From positions 1-64,000 of the forward strand of contig JAQNCT010000003.1 of the NCBI GenBank assembly GCA_029077825.1: a stretch of 64,000 nt of DNA, read 5' to 3'. The notes beneath the pieces are model-generated. The model was not told where the DNA came from. It saw only the letters and a program-made list of their open reading frames with translations, and did not search any database. Positions 30,797 through 41,128 of the stretch are shown here, one piece after another (positions within the stretch are counted from its first letter, which is position 1; each line of letters starts with the position of its first letter). This stretch comes from Acidocella sp. GTDB taxonomy: Bacteria; Pseudomonadota; Alphaproteobacteria; Acetobacterales; Acetobacteraceae. Made by a program: the position numbers and the translations under genes.

Positions 30797-31360
30797 ATGG
30801 CGATCCTCAAAATAGCCCGGATGGGGCACCCGGTTTTACTCACCCGCGCTGCGCATGTGGCTGACCCAACGGCGGCTGAAATTGCGCAACTCATTGAAAA
30901 CATGACGGAAACTCTGGAGGATGCCGGCGGGGTAGGGCTGGCGGCACCGCAGGTGCATGTCAGCCTGCGGTTGTTTATTTATAAAGTGCCGGGCGAGCGG
31001 GCGGGGGTTGAGGGCGCCGAGGTGCCGCTCCGTGCTGTGATCAACCCGCTGATTACGCCGCTCTCACCCGAGGTGACGATGGGGTGGGAGGGGTGTTTAT
31101 CGATCCCCGGCTTGCGGGCGGCGGTGCCGCGTTTTGAGCGGATCCGCCTCACCGGGCTGGATGCCGCAGGTGCTGCGATTGACCATGAGCTATCGGGCTT
31201 TCATGCGCGAGTGGTACAGCATGAGGCAGACCATCTGGATGGGATATTATATCCGATGCGGATGCATGATTTCAGGTATTTTGGGTTTCAAGAGGAAACC
31301 GTGAAATATGATTTTCCGTTGCCGAAAATCGAGTTGCAGCAGGAGCAAGGCCATGAGTGA
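30797..31360 (+). CDS. def: Peptide deformylase
   Basis: [35 protein letters not shown]. Confidence 0.95.
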   Translation: MAILKIARMGHPVLLTRAAHVADPTAAEIAQLIENMTETLEDAGGVGLAAPQVHVSLRLFIYKVPGERAGVEGAEVPLRAVINPLITPLSPEVTMGWEGCLSIPGLRAAVPRFERIRLTGLDAAGAAIDHELSGFHARVVQHEADHLDGILYPMRMHDFRYFGFQEETVKYDFPLPKIELQQEQGHE

Positions 31361-31964
31361 GGACGCGAAGCGTGACGAGTTGGTGGAGGCGCTGCTGGCG
31401 CAGGTGCCGTTTGACGGTTGGACCAGCCAGGCTTTGCGCCACGCCCTGATCAGCATGGGAGAGCCGGCGGATGATGGGCCGATCTATTTTCCCGGTGGTG
31501 CGGGAGAGATGATCTCGGCGTTCTGCGCCTTGGCCGACGAGCGGATGGTTGCCGCGGCCCAAGCAGCGGATTTGGCGGCTTACCGGGTGCCGGCCAGGGT
31601 GCGGGCGATCATCGCGCTGCGGTTTGAACAAAACCGGCCGCATAAGGAAGCGATCCGGCGGGCGATGTCATGGCTGGCGGTGCCGACGCATCTGCCGCTG
31701 GCGGTGAAACTGACGGCCGATACGGTGGATGCTGTCTGGCATGCGGCGGGGGACACTTCGGCGGATTTCAACTGGTACACCAAGCGCGGCCTGCTGGCGG
31801 CGATTTACACGCCCACATTGCTGTATTGGCTACGCGACCAATCTGACGAGGATGCGCAGAGCCTGGCGTTTCTGGACCGGCGGTTGGCGGGAACGGGGCG
31901 GATAACCAAACTGCGGCGCAAGATCGAGGGCGGGCTGCGGGGGCTGGCGCCGAAGCGGGCTTGA
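31353..31964 (+). CDS. COQ9 family ubiquinone biosynthesis protein
   Basis: DALVHVLFDGW-like N-terminus; DAVWHAAGDTSADFNWYTKRGLLAAIYTPTLLYWL. Confidence 0.9.
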   Translation: MSEDAKRDELVEALLAQVPFDGWTSQALRHALISMGEPADDGPIYFPGGAGEMISAFCALADERMVAAAQAADLAAYRVPARVRAIIALRFEQNRPHKEAIRRAMSWLAVPTHLPLAVKLTADTVDAVWHAAGDTSADFNWYTKRGLLAAIYTPTLLYWLRDQSDEDAQSLAFLDRRLAGTGRITKLRRKIEGGLRGLAPKRA

Positions 31965-31984
31965 GAGGCCGCTGCGGCGTGCGG

Positions 31985-32395
31985 TTATTTCAGCAGCCCT
32001 AGCCGTGGGATATCGATGGCGGGGCAGCGGTTTATGACAACTTCCAAGCCAGCGGCGCGGGCGGTTTCAGCGGCTTCCTCATTGATCACGCCCAATTGCA
32101 TCCAGATGGTTTTGGCACCCAGGCGGATGGCATCGGCCACCGGAGCGGCAACTTCGGCGCTGTTACGGAACAAATCGACCATCTCGAGCGGTGTTGCGTC
32201 ATCCAGGCTGGCCACCACAAGGCGGCCCAGGATGCTCTGGCCGGCGAGGCCGGGGTTGACCGGGGTGACGTCATAACCTTGGGATAGCAGGAATTGCATG
32301 ACCTCGTAGGACGGGCGCGAGGGTTTGTTGGAGGCGCCGACCAGGGCGATCCGCCTGGTGGTGGTAAGGATGCGGGTTAAATCATGGTCGGTCAT
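31985..32395 (-). CDS. CoA-binding domain protein (YccU-like)
   Basis: RIALVGASNKPSRPSYEVMQFLLSQGYDVTPVNPGLAGQSILG. Confidence 0.9.
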   Translation of the reverse strand: MTDHDLTRILTTTRRIALVGASNKPSRPSYEVMQFLLSQGYDVTPVNPGLAGQSILGRLVVASLDDATPLEMVDLFRNSAEVAAPVADAIRLGAKTIWMQLGVINEEAAETARAAGLEVVINRCPAIDIPRLGLLK

Positions 32396-32451
32396 GTGAT
32401 CTTCCTTACAACTGCCTTCCTTTAAGTCTCGGGGCCGGTTACAGCCAATCC

Positions 32452-34050
32452 ATGAAAAAGGGTATTTTTGGTTGCGTGGTGTTGAGCCTGCTGGGCTTTG
32501 TGATGTGGAGCATGCCCAATAAGCCGCAGGGTGGGGATGTAACCATGCCGGCTGGCAAGTTCAATTCCGTATCGTATGCGCCGTACCGGGCCGGGCAGTC
32601 ACCTTTGGATAAAACGGTCCCGACCGGGGCGCAGGTGGCGCAGGATTTGGCGCTGGTGGCAACGCAAGCGGATGGGATCCGAACCTATTCCTCCAGCGAA
32701 GGCAATTACGATATCGGCGCACTGGCCAAGCAGGCCGGGCTGAAAGTTTCGGTTGGGATCTGGCTAGGTGGTGACGTGCGGCATAATGCCAAAGAAATGG
32801 CCGCTGGGATTGCCGAGGCTAACGCGCACCCCAATACCGTCACGCGGGTGATTGTGGGCAATGAGGTGCTGCTGCGGCGGGATCTTTCAGTGGATGATCT
32901 GATCAAGGACATTGATTACGTGAAGTCGCAGGTGAAGCAGCCGATTGCGTATGCCGACGTGACAGATTTCTGGCGGCAGTTTCCGCAGGTGGCGTCGCAT
33001 GTGGATGTGGTGATGATTCATGTTCTACCGTACTGGGAAGATACGCCGCTGAATGTGGATAAGGCGATTGCCGCGCTTAAAACCACCATTGAGGGTTTTA
33101 AATATATGTATCCGGGCAAAACCATCGCCATTGGGGAAACCGGCTGGCCAAGCCGCGGGCGCTGGCGGGCGGATGCCGCACCATCCAGGGTAAATGAGGC
33201 GGTGTATTTGCGGAAGTTTGTGACGCTGGCTGACCAGGAGCACGTGGATTATAATTTGATCGAAGCGTTCGATCAGGATTGGAAATTCGAGGACGAGGGC
33301 GTGGCCGGTGCCAATTGGGGTATATGGAATGCCGCGCGTGCGCCGAAATTTCCGTTGAATGGCGGGGTGGTCGAGCATCCGCACTGGCCTTGGTACGCAG
33401 CGCTTGGCGCGATTTGCGGTAGTTTGCTGTTTGCCAGTGTGGGGTTTAGGAATTTGCGGCTGGCGGTACCCTCATTTGCGTTAGGCAATGCGTATGCGAT
33501 TGCCTGCGCGGGTACGCTGCCGATGCTGTATGATGACTGGCAGGTTGTTGATGCGGTGGTGAATCTGGCTTTGCAGGCCGCCTTTGCGCTGATGATCATT
33601 CGCCGGGCTGATGCGATTTTGGCGGGTAAGATGTTGCCGCCGCGGGTAAGTGCTGGTGCAACCTTGGCGGCGTTGCGGCGTGGGCGGCTGTTATTTAACT
33701 ATGATTCGTTCAGCTTTTTATTCCTGGTCAGTGCTGCGATTTTTCAGATGATGCTGGTATTGCCGCCAGATTTTGGGCGCTACCGGGAGGCGCCATTGGC
33801 GGTGTTTATCATTCCGGTGCTGGGCGCGTTGTTGCGGTTTTGGACCAAGGACAAACCGAAAAACCTGACATGGGAGGATATTCTGGCGGCCAATGTGCTG
33901 GCCCTGGCGGCGATTGCGAGCGCGGTGATTGAGGGTGGGAATAATTTGGATTTCATCACCTGGAGCATGGCGGCTTTGGCGATGGCCGCACCGATAATTT
34001 TGGCAACCGAGGGCAAGCGCGGCGGGCGTAAAGTGAAGCGGCAAAAGTAG
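32452..34050 (+). CDS. Membrane-associated GH17-type beta-1,3-glucanase/transglucosylase-like protein
   Basis: SYAPYRAGQSP, VIVGNEVLLRRDL, IAIGETGWPSRGR; C-terminal multi-TM region. Confidence 0.85.
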   Translation: MKKGIFGCVVLSLLGFVMWSMPNKPQGGDVTMPAGKFNSVSYAPYRAGQSPLDKTVPTGAQVAQDLALVATQADGIRTYSSSEGNYDIGALAKQAGLKVSVGIWLGGDVRHNAKEMAAGIAEANAHPNTVTRVIVGNEVLLRRDLSVDDLIKDIDYVKSQVKQPIAYADVTDFWRQFPQVASHVDVVMIHVLPYWEDTPLNVDKAIAALKTTIEGFKYMYPGKTIAIGETGWPSRGRWRADAAPSRVNEAVYLRKFVTLADQEHVDYNLIEAFDQDWKFEDEGVAGANWGIWNAARAPKFPLNGGVVEHPHWPWYAALGAICGSLLFASVGFRNLRLAVPSFALGNAYAIACAGTLPMLYDDWQVVDAVVNLALQAAFALMIIRRADAILAGKMLPPRVSAGATLAALRRGRLLFNYDSFSFLFLVSAAIFQMMLVLPPDFGRYREAPLAVFIIPVLGALLRFWTKDKPKNLTWEDILAANVLALAAIASAVIEGGNNLDFITWSMAALAMAAPIILATEGKRGGRKVKRQK

Positions 34051-34066
34051 ATTTTCGCGCCCGCTG

Positions 34067-34122
34067 TTTGCGCTTGTGTGTCTGCGCTTGCGTGTCAGCA
34101 CTTGCGTGTTCGCGCTTTACGT
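34067..34122. repeat. Degenerate 14-bp tandem repeat, about 4 units
   Basis: tttgcgcttgtgtg / tctgcgcttgcgtg / tcagcacttgcgtg / ttcgcgctttacgt. Confidence 0.7.
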
Positions 34123-34123
34123 C

Positions 34124-34143
34124 AGTCCCGCGCAGGCGGGACT
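34124..34143. repeat. REP-like palindrome AGTCCCGCGCAGGCGGGACT
   Basis: Inverted repeat of the dispersed family. Confidence 0.6.
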
Positions 34144-34215
34144 CTGTTGTTTGGCCGGTCGCTCGCAACGGTGGTAACACGCGCCATTGCGTGTATCACC
34201 GCCGGATGTGAGGTT

Positions 34216-34905
34216 TTACTTACCGTGTGTGCCTTCGCCAAGGACGAAGACGTCCTGGGCGGCGGGGGCGGGGGCCGGGTTGTTGAGCATTTCGATGCGG
34301 CCGGTGATTTGGCCGCCATCTTCCACTTGCAGGCGACGGCAACGCGCGACTCCCAGCACGCGGCCGGTGGCGCGCACGACCAGTGTGTTGCGGGCGGTCA
34401 ACGTGCCGTCCACAGTGCCGGCGACTTCGGCTTCATCAACCTCAACCTCGCCTTTGAAGACGCCGCCCTGGGTGATGATCAGCTCGATCAGCCCGTTGAT
34501 CATGGTGGCTTCCATGGTGCCTTCAACCACCAGACGTTCGGCCTCCTGGACGGTGCCCTGCACGCTGATGCCGCGGCCTACAACGAGAGTGCGGCGGTCG
34601 GATGGCTCGGCGTAGGGGGCGGGTGCTGCGGCGGTAGGGGGAGCCGGGATGTGGGCGGGCCGCATTGGCGCGTTAGGGGGCATGGGCGGGGCAAACGGGG
34701 AACGGGCCATTGAGGTCTCCTGAGGAACGGCGGTGGGTGGAACGGTCATGCGCATTGCGGCGCTGGGTTGGTCATCAAGCGGGTGGCGAAGAAACTCCGG
34801 TGGTGGTGGGTTGCCCAGAAAATCAGGCTGTTCCTGCGGCGCAGGCGACTGGGGCAGAGCGATCACTTCGGGTTTAGCGTCATTTGCTTTACGAAAAATT
34901 GACAC
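34216..34905 (-). CDS. Bactofilin (GTG start)
   Basis: DRRTLVVGRGISVQGTVQEAERLVVEGTMEATMINGLIELIITQGGVFKGEVEVDEAEVAGTVDGTLTARNTLVVRATGRV. Confidence 0.9.
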   Translation of the reverse strand: MSIFRKANDAKPEVIALPQSPAPQEQPDFLGNPPPPEFLRHPLDDQPSAAMRMTVPPTAVPQETSMARSPFAPPMPPNAPMRPAHIPAPPTAAAPAPYAEPSDRRTLVVGRGISVQGTVQEAERLVVEGTMEATMINGLIELIITQGGVFKGEVEVDEAEVAGTVDGTLTARNTLVVRATGRVLGVARCRRLQVEDGGQITGRIEMLNNPAPAPAAQDVFVLGEGTHGK

Positions 34906-35054
34906 GTGGCCTCCGGCATTGATGACGAGTTGATAAGCAGAGTCTGTGGCTAGCACGCGGGTTCGTGCCGGAACAATGCTGAGTTTGGTGAAAATACGGA
35001 CATGGTGGTAGGCGCGAACCATGCGCGTGCGATGGCACAAGCTGGACCCATGCA

Positions 35055-36047
35055 ATGGAGAGTAAGATGTCAGTGGTGCGTTTTGATATGACCGGGATTG
35101 GCAATGCGATCGTGGATTTGCTGGTGCGCACCGATGATGCGTTCCTCTCACACCATGACATGCCCAAAGGTGGGATGACGCTGATTGATGCCGATACCGC
35201 CACCAGGCTGACCGGGCTGATGGTGGGCGGGCAGACGGCGGCGGGAGGTTCAGTTGCGAATTCCTGCGCGGTGGCGGCGTCCCTGGGGGCGCATGTGGCG
35301 TTTTTGGGCAAGGTGGCGGCGGATGATATGGGTGCTGCGTTTGCCGCTGGTTTGGCTGAAATTGGGGTGCATTACCCAACCAAGCCGCTGCATAATGACG
35401 CGCCGACGGCGCGGTGTTTGATTTTTGTAACCCCGGATGGGCAGCGTACCATGAACACTTATTTAGGTGCGGGTGGCGAGTTTTCGCTGGGGGATTTGGA
35501 TGCAACCGTGATTGCGGAGTCCGCGATTACCTATCTTGAAGGCTATTTGTTTGACCCGCCGGCGGCGCAGGCGGCGTTTGCGGAGGCCGCCAAAATTGCC
35601 CGGTCGGCGGGGCGGCTGACAGCATTGTCATTATCAGACCCGTTTTGCGTGGACCGGCATCGGGATGGGTTCCGGCGGTTGATCAAGCAGGGCGTGGATA
35701 TTTTATTCGCCAATGAGGCCGAAATTTGTAGCCTGTACGAATGCAATGAGTTTGCAGATGCCAAGGCGTTGGTGGCGGCGGATGTGAAGCTGGCGGTGCT
35801 GACCCGCTCTGAGGCCGGGAGCGTGATCGTGCAGGATGTAAACGTGACCGAAATCGAGGCGGCGCCGACCAATGTGGTGGATACCACCGGGGCTGGCGAT
35901 GCTTATGCGGCGGGGTTCATGACCGCTTATGCGCAAGGGCGCTCCGTGCATGAGGCAGGTAAACTGGGGGCGAAGGCGGCGGCTTTGGCGATCAGCCAGA
36001 TTGGGGCGCGGCCATCAAGGGAGATGCTGCGAGGCCTAGTGGGGTGA
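35055..36047 (+). CDS. Adenosine kinase (PfkB family; start probably at about 35067)
   Basis: GIGNAIVDLLVRTDDAFL, GGSVANSCAVAASLGA, VVDTTGAGDAYAAGFM. Confidence 0.92.
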   Translation: MESKMSVVRFDMTGIGNAIVDLLVRTDDAFLSHHDMPKGGMTLIDADTATRLTGLMVGGQTAAGGSVANSCAVAASLGAHVAFLGKVAADDMGAAFAAGLAEIGVHYPTKPLHNDAPTARCLIFVTPDGQRTMNTYLGAGGEFSLGDLDATVIAESAITYLEGYLFDPPAAQAAFAEAAKIARSAGRLTALSLSDPFCVDRHRDGFRRLIKQGVDILFANEAEICSLYECNEFADAKALVAADVKLAVLTRSEAGSVIVQDVNVTEIEAAPTNVVDTTGAGDAYAAGFMTAYAQGRSVHEAGKLGAKAAALAISQIGARPSREMLRGLVG

Positions 36048-36793
36048 ATTTCACTGATATTGTGCTGGTGGCGGTGGCGTTTTTTGCCGGGGCACAGAAC
36101 GCGCTGGCGGGTGGAGGCTCATTTTTGACGTTTCCGGCGTTGTTATATGCCGGGTTGGACCCAAGGGCGGCTAATATAACCTCAGCGATCGCGCTGTTTC
36201 CGGGCCAGGTAACCACCGGCTTGGCTGGGCGCAGCATGGTGATGGGGGTGTCCGGGCTGTCCGTGCGGGCGTTGGTTATCATCTCGCTGGCTGGCGGCGG
36301 GGTGGGGGCGGTGTTGCTGCTGGCAACGCCGGTTGCGGTATTTGTTCATCTGGTGCCGTATCTGGTGCTGTTTGCAACCGCGGTGTTTGCCTGGGGCAGC
36401 TTTTTCAAAAAGCCGCGCGCGCAAGATGCCAAGCCGGAATTATCGCCGCGCATGGCAGGCTTGTTGCAGTTTTTCATTGCGGTGTACGGCGGCTATTTCG
36501 GCGGTGGCATCGGCATTTTGATGCTGGCAGCACTTACCGCGGCGGGGCTGCTGGTGCGCCATGCCGGGGCCACTAAGAACGTGTTGGCCGGGGTGTGTAA
36601 CGCCGCCGCGGTGGCACTGTTTTTGGCCGAAACCAAGGTGGATTGGAAGATTGTGCTGCTGCTGGGGGTGGCGGCCATTATGGGTGGCCAGTTGGGGGTT
36701 TATTGGCTGCGGCGGATTAATGAGACGCTGCTGCGGGTGGGGATAACCGCCATTGGGGTCATGCTCACCGTGGGGTTGTTGATGCGGGCGTGA
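36044..36793 (+). CDS. TSUP family (TauE/SafE) permease
   Basis: NALAGGGSFLTFPALLYAGLDPRAANITSAIALFPG; overlaps the kinase by 4 nt. Confidence 0.92.
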   Translation: MNFTDIVLVAVAFFAGAQNALAGGGSFLTFPALLYAGLDPRAANITSAIALFPGQVTTGLAGRSMVMGVSGLSVRALVIISLAGGGVGAVLLLATPVAVFVHLVPYLVLFATAVFAWGSFFKKPRAQDAKPELSPRMAGLLQFFIAVYGGYFGGGIGILMLAALTAAGLLVRHAGATKNVLAGVCNAAAVALFLAETKVDWKIVLLLGVAAIMGGQLGVYWLRRINETLLRVGITAIGVMLTVGLLMRA

Positions 36794-36799
36794 GGTATG

Positions 36800-37095
36800 A
36801 GAGGATTCCCGCCTGCGCGGGAATGACGGGTGGGAAGGCCGTCATCCTCGCGAAAGCGAGGATCTTCTCATGGTGTGTTGGCAGTGGGGGAGGTTCCCGC
36901 CTTCGCGGGAATGACGGGTGGGGCGGGTAAAACGGGTGGGGCGGGAATGACGGGTGGGAAAACCGTTATCCTCGCCTTCGTCGTCATCCTTGCCACCCTC
37001 GCCGTCATCCTCGCGAAGGCGAGGATCTTCTCATGGTGTGTTGGCAGCGGGGGAGGTTCCCGCCTGCGCGGGAATGACGGGTGGGGCGGGAATGA
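36800..37095. repeat. Cluster of REP-like palindromes including an 87-bp near-identical duplication (36841-36927 and 37004-37090)
   Basis: TTCCCGCCTGCGCGGGAATGACGGG and GTCATCCTCGCGAAGGCGAGGAT units visible repeatedly. Confidence 0.9.
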
Positions 37096-37109
37096 CCAAT
37101 GGTGGGGAT

Positions 37110-37712
37110 TTAGTCGCGCAGGGTGATCGCGCCGTCGCGGCGGTGGGCCATGTGCCATAGGCTCCAGGCCATCAACACGCCGATGATGCCGTAAGAAATG
37201 ATGGGGGCCATGAGCAGGTAGCGGCTGATCGGCCAGATGATCGCCAGCCAGCACATGATGGCGGTTTGCACCACCAGCCCTGCACCCCAGACGAGGGTGA
37301 GCAGGCGGAACAGTTGCTGCACGCCCTCGCGCGCCCAAAGAGCCTCGAATCGGGCGGCACCTTGCGCGGTGTTGCGGGCCATGGTGGCGCGGGCGAGGTA
37401 GAAAATCATCGGACGTTTGAGGCCAAGTGAGGCCAGAAACATCACGCCCACCAGGCCGGTGACCAGGGCCTCACGGATTTGAATGAGCCGCGCCGAGCCG
37501 CCCATGAAGGTGGCGCCGACGGTGAACAGAATGCTGGCGATGATCAGGACTGACAGCGCATCAACCCGGCGGGTTTTTGCCAGCTCGTACAAGCTCCAGA
37601 GCAGCGGTGGGAGTGCTGAGGCGATGAGTGCCACTACATCACCGTGTTGGTTGTGCAACCATTGATACACAGCCCAGGGGGCGAGGAAATTGGCGCATAG
37701 CTCGGGCGCCAT
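37110..37712 (-). CDS. VC0807-like integral membrane protein
   Basis: ASALPPLLWSLYELAKTRRVDALSVLIIASILFTVGATFMGGSARLIQIREALVTGLVGVMFLAS. Confidence 0.75.
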   Translation of the reverse strand: MAPELCANFLAPWAVYQWLHNQHGDVVALIASALPPLLWSLYELAKTRRVDALSVLIIASILFTVGATFMGGSARLIQIREALVTGLVGVMFLASLGLKRPMIFYLARATMARNTAQGAARFEALWAREGVQQLFRLLTLVWGAGLVVQTAIMCWLAIIWPISRYLLMAPIISYGIIGVLMAWSLWHMAHRRDGAITLRD

Positions 37713-37726
37713 ACGCAGCAGTTTGA

Positions 37727-38518
37727 TCAGCTGATCAGCCCGGAGGTGGGGCTGGAGGGGTTGGCCGAGGCGCGTTTAGGGATGCGCCCGGCGCGGAAGG
37801 CCAGGCGGCCGGCTGCAACCCCGGCCTTCATGGCGCGGGCCATCAGGATGGGATTTTGCGCGCCAGCGATGGCGGAATTCACCAGCACGGCATCGCAGCC
37901 TAGCTCCATCGCGAAGGTGGCATCGTAGGCAGTGCCGACCCCGGCATCGACCAACACCGGGACTTTGGCATTCTCGATAATCATCTGGATCATCAGCGGG
38001 TTTTGCACGCCCAGGCCAGAGCCGATGGGGGCACCAAGCGGCATGATGGCCACACAGCCCATATCCTCCAGGCGTTTGGCGGCGATTGGGTCATCAGAGC
38101 AATATACCATCACCTCAAAACCATCTTTGATGAGGGCGGCGGCGGCTTCAAAGGTGGCTGGCATGTCAGGGTAGAGGGTAGGCGGCGGGCCAAGGACTTC
38201 GAGTTTGACCAGGTTCCAGCCGCCGGCTTCGCGGGCCAGGCGCAGGGTGCGCACGGCATCATCAGCGGTGAAACAGCCGGCGGTGTTGGGCAAATAGGTA
38301 TAGTGCTTCGGCGAGACATAGTCCTGCAGCATCGGGGCTTTGGGGTCTGATAAATTCACTCGGCGGACGGCGACGGTGACCATTTCAGCGCCGGAGGCTT
38401 CAATGGCGGCGGCGGTGGTGGGAAGGTCAATATATTTGCCGGTGCCAACAATCAGGCGGGAGTTAAAGCTGCGGCCTGCGACGGTCCAGGGGTCGGTGGT
38501 GGGGGTAAGGGCGTCCAT
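37727..38518 (-). CDS. thiG: Thiazole synthase
   Basis: [69 protein letters not shown]. Confidence 0.96.
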   Translation of the reverse strand: MDALTPTTDPWTVAGRSFNSRLIVGTGKYIDLPTTAAAIEASGAEMVTVAVRRVNLSDPKAPMLQDYVSPKHYTYLPNTAGCFTADDAVRTLRLAREAGGWNLVKLEVLGPPPTLYPDMPATFEAAAALIKDGFEVMVYCSDDPIAAKRLEDMGCVAIMPLGAPIGSGLGVQNPLMIQMIIENAKVPVLVDAGVGTAYDATFAMELGCDAVLVNSAIAGAQNPILMARAMKAGVAAGRLAFRAGRIPKRASANPSSPTSGLIS

Positions 38519-38521
38519 GGC

Positions 38522-38743
38522 TTAGCCGCCGCCGATAAAATGGACGATTTCGAGCACATCGCCATCAACCAGCAAGGTGGCGGCGTAGGTGGAGCGCGGC
38601 ACTATCTCGCGGTTGCGTTCGACAGCGACTTTGCGAACATCGAGGCCGAGGTGAGCAACCAGAGCCGCGACATCATGCGGGCCAGGCAGGGCCAAGGGTT
38701 CGCCGTTAATGGTGAGGGTGATGATTCGCGTTAGGACATCCAT
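38522..38743 (-). CDS. thiS: Sulfur carrier protein ThiS
   Basis: Ubiquitin-like fold sequence ending EIVHFIGGG; adjacent to thiG. Confidence 0.93.
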   Translation of the reverse strand: MDVLTRIITLTINGEPLALPGPHDVAALVAHLGLDVRKVAVERNREIVPRSTYAATLLVDGDVLEIVHFIGGG

Positions 38744-38823
38744 GATGATATTATCGGCTGGGCCGCGGTGGTTCGCAAGGGCGGTGCTTGGCCCCAAACG
38801 GGGGCTTGTGCTAGCGCAGGGGC

Positions 38824-39270
38824 ATGACCTCTATCATTACCATCTTGAATGGGCCGAATTTGAACCTGCTGGGGACGCGGGAGCCGCAGACGTACGGCAC
38901 TGGGACCCTGGATGATTTGGAAACATTATGCGCCGAGACCGCTGAGGGGTTGGGCCTCGCGATTGATTTCCGGCAATCCAACACCGAGGGTGAATTGATC
39001 TCCTGGGTGCATGAGGCAGGTGCCCGGGCGGCAGGGCTTATTATCAATCCGGCGGGCTATTCCCATACTTCGGTGGCGCTGATGGATGCGCTGCTGGCGG
39101 TGGATATTCCGGTGCTGGAGGTGCATCTCTCCAATATTCATAAGCGCGAGAGTTTCCGGCATCAGTCTTATGTCTCACGGGCGGCGCAGGGTGTTATTTG
39201 CGGGTTGGGGTTTGCGGGCTATAGGCTGGCGCTGATTGCCCTCTCGGATATTTTGGAGGAAGATTTATGA
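38824..39270 (+). CDS. aroQ: 3-dehydroquinate dehydratase, type II
   Basis: [68 protein letters not shown]. Confidence 0.97.
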   Translation: MTSIITILNGPNLNLLGTREPQTYGTGTLDDLETLCAETAEGLGLAIDFRQSNTEGELISWVHEAGARAAGLIINPAGYSHTSVALMDALLAVDIPVLEVHLSNIHKRESFRHQSYVSRAAQGVICGLGFAGYRLALIALSDILEEDL

Positions 39271-39740
39271 GCCTTTCGTTTGACCCTGATGCGCTGCGCG
39301 TGCTGGCGGAAATCCTCAATAAATCGGGCCTTTCCGAGATCGAGCTTGAGGAGGGTGACCGCAAGGTGCGCCTGGCCCGGGCGGTGGCACCGCTGGCCAT
39401 GATGGCACCAGCGCCAGTGGCGGGGCCCCAAGTGGCAGTACCAGCGCCGGTTGCGGCGGCAGCGCCCCCGGCGGTTGATACAATAGCAACTGATCTGGCC
39501 AAGCACCCGGGCTTGGTAAAAAGCCCGATGGTGGGGGTGGCTTATCTTTCAGCTGAGCCAGGGGCGGCCCCTTATGTGACGCTGGGCGCCCAGGTGGCGG
39601 CGGGGGCGACGTTATTGCTGATCGAGGCGATGAAGACGTTTAACCAGATCAAGGCGCCGCAGGCCGGCACCGTGACGCGGATTCTGGTGGCAGCCGGGGC
39701 GCCGGTTGAATATGACGAACCGCTGCTGATTATCGAATAG
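39267..39740 (+). CDS. accB: Acetyl-CoA carboxylase biotin carboxyl carrier protein
   Basis: [35 protein letters not shown] biotinylation motif. Confidence 0.97.
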   Translation: MSLSFDPDALRVLAEILNKSGLSEIELEEGDRKVRLARAVAPLAMMAPAPVAGPQVAVPAPVAAAAPPAVDTIATDLAKHPGLVKSPMVGVAYLSAEPGAAPYVTLGAQVAAGATLLLIEAMKTFNQIKAPQAGTVTRILVAAGAPVEYDEPLLIIE

Positions 39741-39744
39741 ACTG

Positions 39745-41088
39745 ATGTTTAAAAAAATCCTGATCGCCAATCGCGGTGAAATTGCGCTGCGGGTGCAGCG
39801 GGCCTGCCGGGAGCTTGGCATTGCCACGGTGGCGGTACATTCCACCGCCGATGCTGATGCCATGCATGTGCGCCTGGCTGATGAGAGCGTGTGCATTGGG
39901 CCGCCGCTGGCGCGCGATTCCTACCTCAATATGCCGGCGATTATTTCAGCGGCGTTGATTACGGGTGCTGAGGCGATTCATCCGGGTTATGGATTTCTGT
40001 CAGAAAATGCTGACTTTGCCGATATGGTGGAGGCGCATAAATTGGTGTTCATCGGGCCGAGTGCGCAGCATATCCGGATGATGGGCGATAAAATCACCGC
40101 CAAGACCACGATGCTGGAATTGGGCGTGCCGCTGGTGCCAGGCTCACCAGGGGAATTGGCAACGCTTGACGAGGCCTATGCGGTGGCTGAGCGCATTAAA
40201 TACCCGGTGTTGATTAAAGCCGCTGCTGGTGGCGGCGGGCGCGGCATGAAGGTGGCGCAAAACCGCGCGGCGCTGGAGGCAGCGTTTCGTGAAGCGCGCG
40301 CCGAAGCGGGGGCGGCGTTTGGCAATAATGCTGTGTATATGGAGAAATATCTCGATAAGCCACGACATATTGAATTGCAGATTTTAGCTGATACCCACGG
40401 CAATGTGGTGCATTTTGGCGAGCGTGACTGCTCATTGCAGCGGCGCCACCAGAAGGTGTTGGAAGAAGCGGGGTCACCGGCCATTACCACGGCGCAGCGC
40501 GATGCGCTGGGGGTTGTGGTGACCGATGCGTTGAAGAAAATTGGCTACCGCAATGCCGGGACTTTGGAGTTTTTATATCAAGATGAGCAGTTCTCATTCA
40601 TTGAAATGAACACCAGGCTGCAGGTGGAGCACCCGATTTCTGAGATGATCTCGCGCATGGATTTGGTGCATGAACAAATTCGCATCGCGGCCGGCGAGGC
40701 TTTGGGGTATGAACAAAGTGATATTGAACTAAGCGGCCATGCGATTGAATGCCGGATTGCTGCCGAGGACCCTGAGACATTTGCGCCCTGCCCTGGGCTG
40801 GTGAGCGTGTATCATCCACCGGGCGGGTTGGGTGTGCGGGTGGATTCAGCTTTATATGCTGGCTACCGAGTGCCGCCGCATTATGATTCACTAATTGCGA
40901 AGTTGATAACATTTGGCAAAACCCGCGATGAAGCGATTGCGCGGATGAAGCGCGCCCTGCGGGAGTTTGTGATACAAGGGATTAAAACAACCATCCCGTT
41001 ACACCAGCGGATATTGGAAAACCCTGAGTTTATTGCTGGGGATTATACCATTCATTGGTTGGAAAAATTTGTCGGGCAGGAGCATTAG
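39745..41088 (+). CDS. accC: Acetyl-CoA carboxylase biotin carboxylase subunit
   Basis: KILIANRGEIALRVQRACRELGI, AAGGGGRGMKV, EMNTRLQVEHPISEM. Confidence 0.98.
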   Translation: MFKKILIANRGEIALRVQRACRELGIATVAVHSTADADAMHVRLADESVCIGPPLARDSYLNMPAIISAALITGAEAIHPGYGFLSENADFADMVEAHKLVFIGPSAQHIRMMGDKITAKTTMLELGVPLVPGSPGELATLDEAYAVAERIKYPVLIKAAAGGGGRGMKVAQNRAALEAAFREARAEAGAAFGNNAVYMEKYLDKPRHIELQILADTHGNVVHFGERDCSLQRRHQKVLEEAGSPAITTAQRDALGVVVTDALKKIGYRNAGTLEFLYQDEQFSFIEMNTRLQVEHPISEMISRMDLVHEQIRIAAGEALGYEQSDIELSGHAIECRIAAEDPETFAPCPGLVSVYHPPGGLGVRVDSALYAGYRVPPHYDSLIAKLITFGKTRDEAIARMKRALREFVIQGIKTTIPLHQRILENPEFIAGDYTIHWLEKFVGQEH

Positions 41089-41128
41089 CCGCTTATCTTG
41101 CCGGGGTTATTGCGGGTAAGATTGGGTT

